Positions 62,204 through 64,000 of a DNA stretch of 64,000 bases are shown here, piece by piece; the first letter of the stretch is position 1, and every line of letters starts with the position of its first letter. Origin of the DNA: AWTP1-13 sp963814055 (lineage in GTDB: Bacteria > Pseudomonadota > Alphaproteobacteria > Rhizobiales > Hyphomicrobiaceae). A program made the translations under genes and the position numbers. The stretch is from contig CAWFBJ010000014.1 in NCBI GenBank assembly GCA_963814055.1, positions 379,720 through 443,719 of the forward strand, read 5' to 3'. The notes under the pieces are model-generated. The model was not told the origin of the DNA. It did no database searches and worked only from the letters and a program-made list of their open reading frames with translations.

Positions 62204-62297
62204 GCGGACCGCTCCAGGCGCGGCGGCGTCAAGTATTTAGTTTACGCATTATGTATGCGGTGAGTTGAGTTTTCGGCTGTGTTTCAAAAGTATCCTT

Positions 62298-63391
62298 TCA
62301 CTGTAGCCGAGGCGGCAACAGGTAAAGCGTCATAGCGAAAATCAGGTACACCATCAATAGGAGCACCCCGACAAACCACGCCGAGCGCCCGCTGTTAGTT
62401 ACCAGGGCCGCGGTCATGGTGGCGATGAGCATCATTACCACCGCGCCCGGCCAGAATTGCAGCTCCATCGGCATCGGACCGATGGCGTAACTGAGCAATA
62501 CCAGCATCGGCGCCACGAAGAGCGCAATTTGGGCCGCGCTTCCCAGCGCGATACCCACACTCAAGTCCAGCCGGTTCTTGCGTGCGCCGGAAAACGCCGA
62601 AGCCATCTCGGCCGCACCGCCCACCAGCGCCACGACGATGAAACCCACGAAGGCGGAGTCATCCCCAAGGTCGCCGCTGCCTGCTGCACCGACTCGACGA
62701 ACACCTCGCTCACCAGTGCAACCAGTACCGTGACGCCGGCTAACACAGCCAGGGCCAAGCCCAACGGCCACGACGCGCCGCCCGTCTCCGCGTGTTCTGC
62801 GGCGCCGAAAAATTCGCGATGCGTCTTGAGCGAGAACAATAGGCCCAGTCCGTATGTGGCGATGAGCAGCACAGACAGACTCAAGCTCAGCTTCTCGGTG
62901 AACCCCGAGCCTGCCGTGGAATCAGCTTCCGAGACTGCTGAGGGAACTAGTATCGCGATGGTGGCCAGAAAGAGCAGGCCCGCTTGCAGGCGGGCGCTGG
63001 CCCGGTTGTATTCCTGCACATGGTGCTTGAGTCCGCCGAGCAGAAACGAAGCGCCCAGCATGAACAGCGTGTTGGTGACAATCGCGCCGGCGATGGATGC
63101 CTTCACGAGTGTGTATTGTCCGGCGCGCAATGCAGTCAGGGCAATAACCAGTTCGGTCAGGTTTCCCAACGTAGCGTTGAGCAGGCCACCAACCGTATCG
63201 CCCGTCTTGGCCGCCACGGATTCGGTGGCGTGGCTCAGCAGCGCGGCCAGTGGCACGATAGCGAGGACGGACAGCACAAAAAGCAGGGTGTGCGCTTCGG
63301 GCTTGAGTTTCTGAGCAGTGAAAACTACTGGCACGAAGGCCAGCAACCAGAGCAGAGGATTGCGGCGGATTTCTTTGAGCAAGGGCTTCAT
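62298..63391 (-). CDS. Calcium/proton antiporter, CaCA family (frameshifted)
   Basis: Start ATG 63391 (MKPLLKEIRRNPLLWLLAFV). The first half has the conserved repeat GGLLNATLGNLTELVIALTA and KASIAGAIVTNTLFMLGASF (Asn/Glu-rich helix); after a shift near 62680 the second half gives FIVVALVGGAAEMASAFSGA and the duplicated motif SVGIALGSAAQIALFVAPML. These two acidic helices are the ion-binding repeats of CaxA/ChaA-like antiporters. About 363 residues, ten to eleven helices. It exports calcium in exchange for protons. Lies beside the channel gene, 94 bases away. Confidence 0.87.
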
Positions 63392-63609
63392 GAGATGCGT
63401 CGTGGACGGTGACAACACTGTGGAACACTCATCACTACGACATGTAGCATATTTGAGCCACTCGCTTTGAGGATGTGCCCACCATGCCTTCTTGATTTAC
63501 GCAAAACGGGCCAGCCCACCCCGTATCTCGCACAGTGCAATAAGGGCGAGTGGGAGCACAGCATCCCGGCGGTGCCGACGCGCGAAATGCTCGCTTGTCC
63601 GGATGGGAT

Positions 63610-63719
63610 TGGAAGCAGACGAATGGCGCGAGCGGAATGTCTGCTTTGGGTCAAAAGCGGACGTGAGTTAGCTTACTCATGAATGTCCGCTTTGTGCCCG
63701 AAAGCAGACATACGTCAAA
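63610..63719. repeat. Dispersed GCGGACAT-type palindromic repeat
   Basis: TTGGAAGCAGACGAATGGCG, AATGTCTGCTTTGGGTC, AAAAGCGGACGTGAG, AATGTCCGCTTTGTGCC and GAAAGCAGACATACG arms. Immediately followed by copy B of the 230 bp repeat. Confidence 0.75.
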
Positions 63720-63730
63720 CAACCCGAAGA

Positions 63731-63960
63731 TGACGGCGAGACGGGCGAGCAACTGCCGCCAGTCTGTAGACACGGCGCCCGCCGGACGGCTGGCAGATAG
63801 CTAACATTCAAGCATGGCTGGGGGTGTACCGGTCTCAAGCCAACATGTTGATTGTTATTGGTTTCCTGAGGCAAGTACGGCGAAGGATGCTGGTTGCGGC
63901 CGGCTTTTCGGATAACCGTGAGCCGAGTGGGGCGCGGCACGAGGTCGAAACGCCGGTGAA
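63731..63960. repeat. ~230 bp dispersed repeat, copy B
   Basis: Matches 52628-52857 in order and orientation, about 80 percent by eye. It directly follows a GCGGACAT-type repeat, a link the other copy does not show. The last 40 bases of the window continue beyond it without a feature. Confidence 0.7.
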
Positions 63961-64000
63961 CGAAAGGGCAGCGCCACTCGATGTGGCTGCACGCCAGGCC

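Noticed and set aside
1..64000. CRISPR arrays, prophage structural genes, complete insertion sequences, rRNA genes
   Set aside because: None were seen: no regularly spaced identical repeats, no capsid, tail or complete transposase proteins, and no rRNA sequence.

Overview
The window looks like chromosomal DNA from an alphaproteobacterium of the Bradyrhizobium/Nitrobacteraceae type (Hyphomicrobiales). The reasons are high GC, many small secreted proteins of kinds common in that group (DUF1236, SH3/RGD-rich, short Cys/Arg-rich peptides), and sigma-EcfG-type promoters. There is no rRNA operon, complete tRNA, complete prophage, complete insertion sequence or CRISPR array. All function calls come from reading translations; no database search was possible.

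Region 1 (1-19000) is an envelope and stress region: YihY/BrkB, an AI-2E family protein with a C-terminal extension, a PepSY-like protein, a general-stress 17M-like protein, a DUF892 ferritin-like protein, EF-hand proteins, an L,D-transpeptidase, a DUF1236 protein, an SH3 protein and a PAS-PAS histidine kinase with a receiver domain. Nine intergenic sites with the exact spacing GGAAC-N17-GTT lie just upstream of these genes. Most of the region is therefore probably one general-stress (PhyR/EcfG) regulon. Two truncated copies of a YedK/HMCES-type gene flank a thioredoxin-like gene at its right end, followed by a truncated serine recombinase.

Region 2 (20000-32500) holds a complete peptide/opine-type ABC operon (substrate-binding protein, two permeases, two ATPases, with ATGA overlaps) divergent from an M20 peptidase. 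After it come a SnoaL-like protein, three small envelope genes, a divergent BTAD-TolB-TPR regulator and a sorbosone dehydrogenase-like PQQ enzyme.

Region 3 (32700-51300) is accessory and metabolic. It has an Imm70-like/ankyrin fusion, a HEVVH zincin-like protein, a LysR regulator, a second family-5 binding protein, an AHL-lactonase-like enzyme, an SMP-30 enzyme, a TPR-L,D-transpeptidase next to a binding-protein remnant, a MerR remnant, a single receiver domain, and a catabolic-looking group of two amidohydrolases, a small dimeric-barrel protein and a tripartite-type binding protein.

Region 4 (51300-64000) has RecQ, TraB/GumN, an NfeD-like gene with an in-frame amber codon, a cytochrome P450, a HisKA_2-type kinase, a tRNA-Pro 3' fragment beside a truncated EAL domain, a potassium channel and a calcium/proton antiporter. 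A dispersed palindromic repeat with AAGCGGACAT/ATGTCCGCTT arms occurs at least ten times, mostly from 19 kb onward, and often sits at gene breaks. A separate ~230 bp repeat occurs twice.

About ten conserved genes are broken by one-base shifts while the downstream frame still encodes the rest of the protein. This pattern suits residual sequencing indels better than true decay, so those genes are annotated across the shift.
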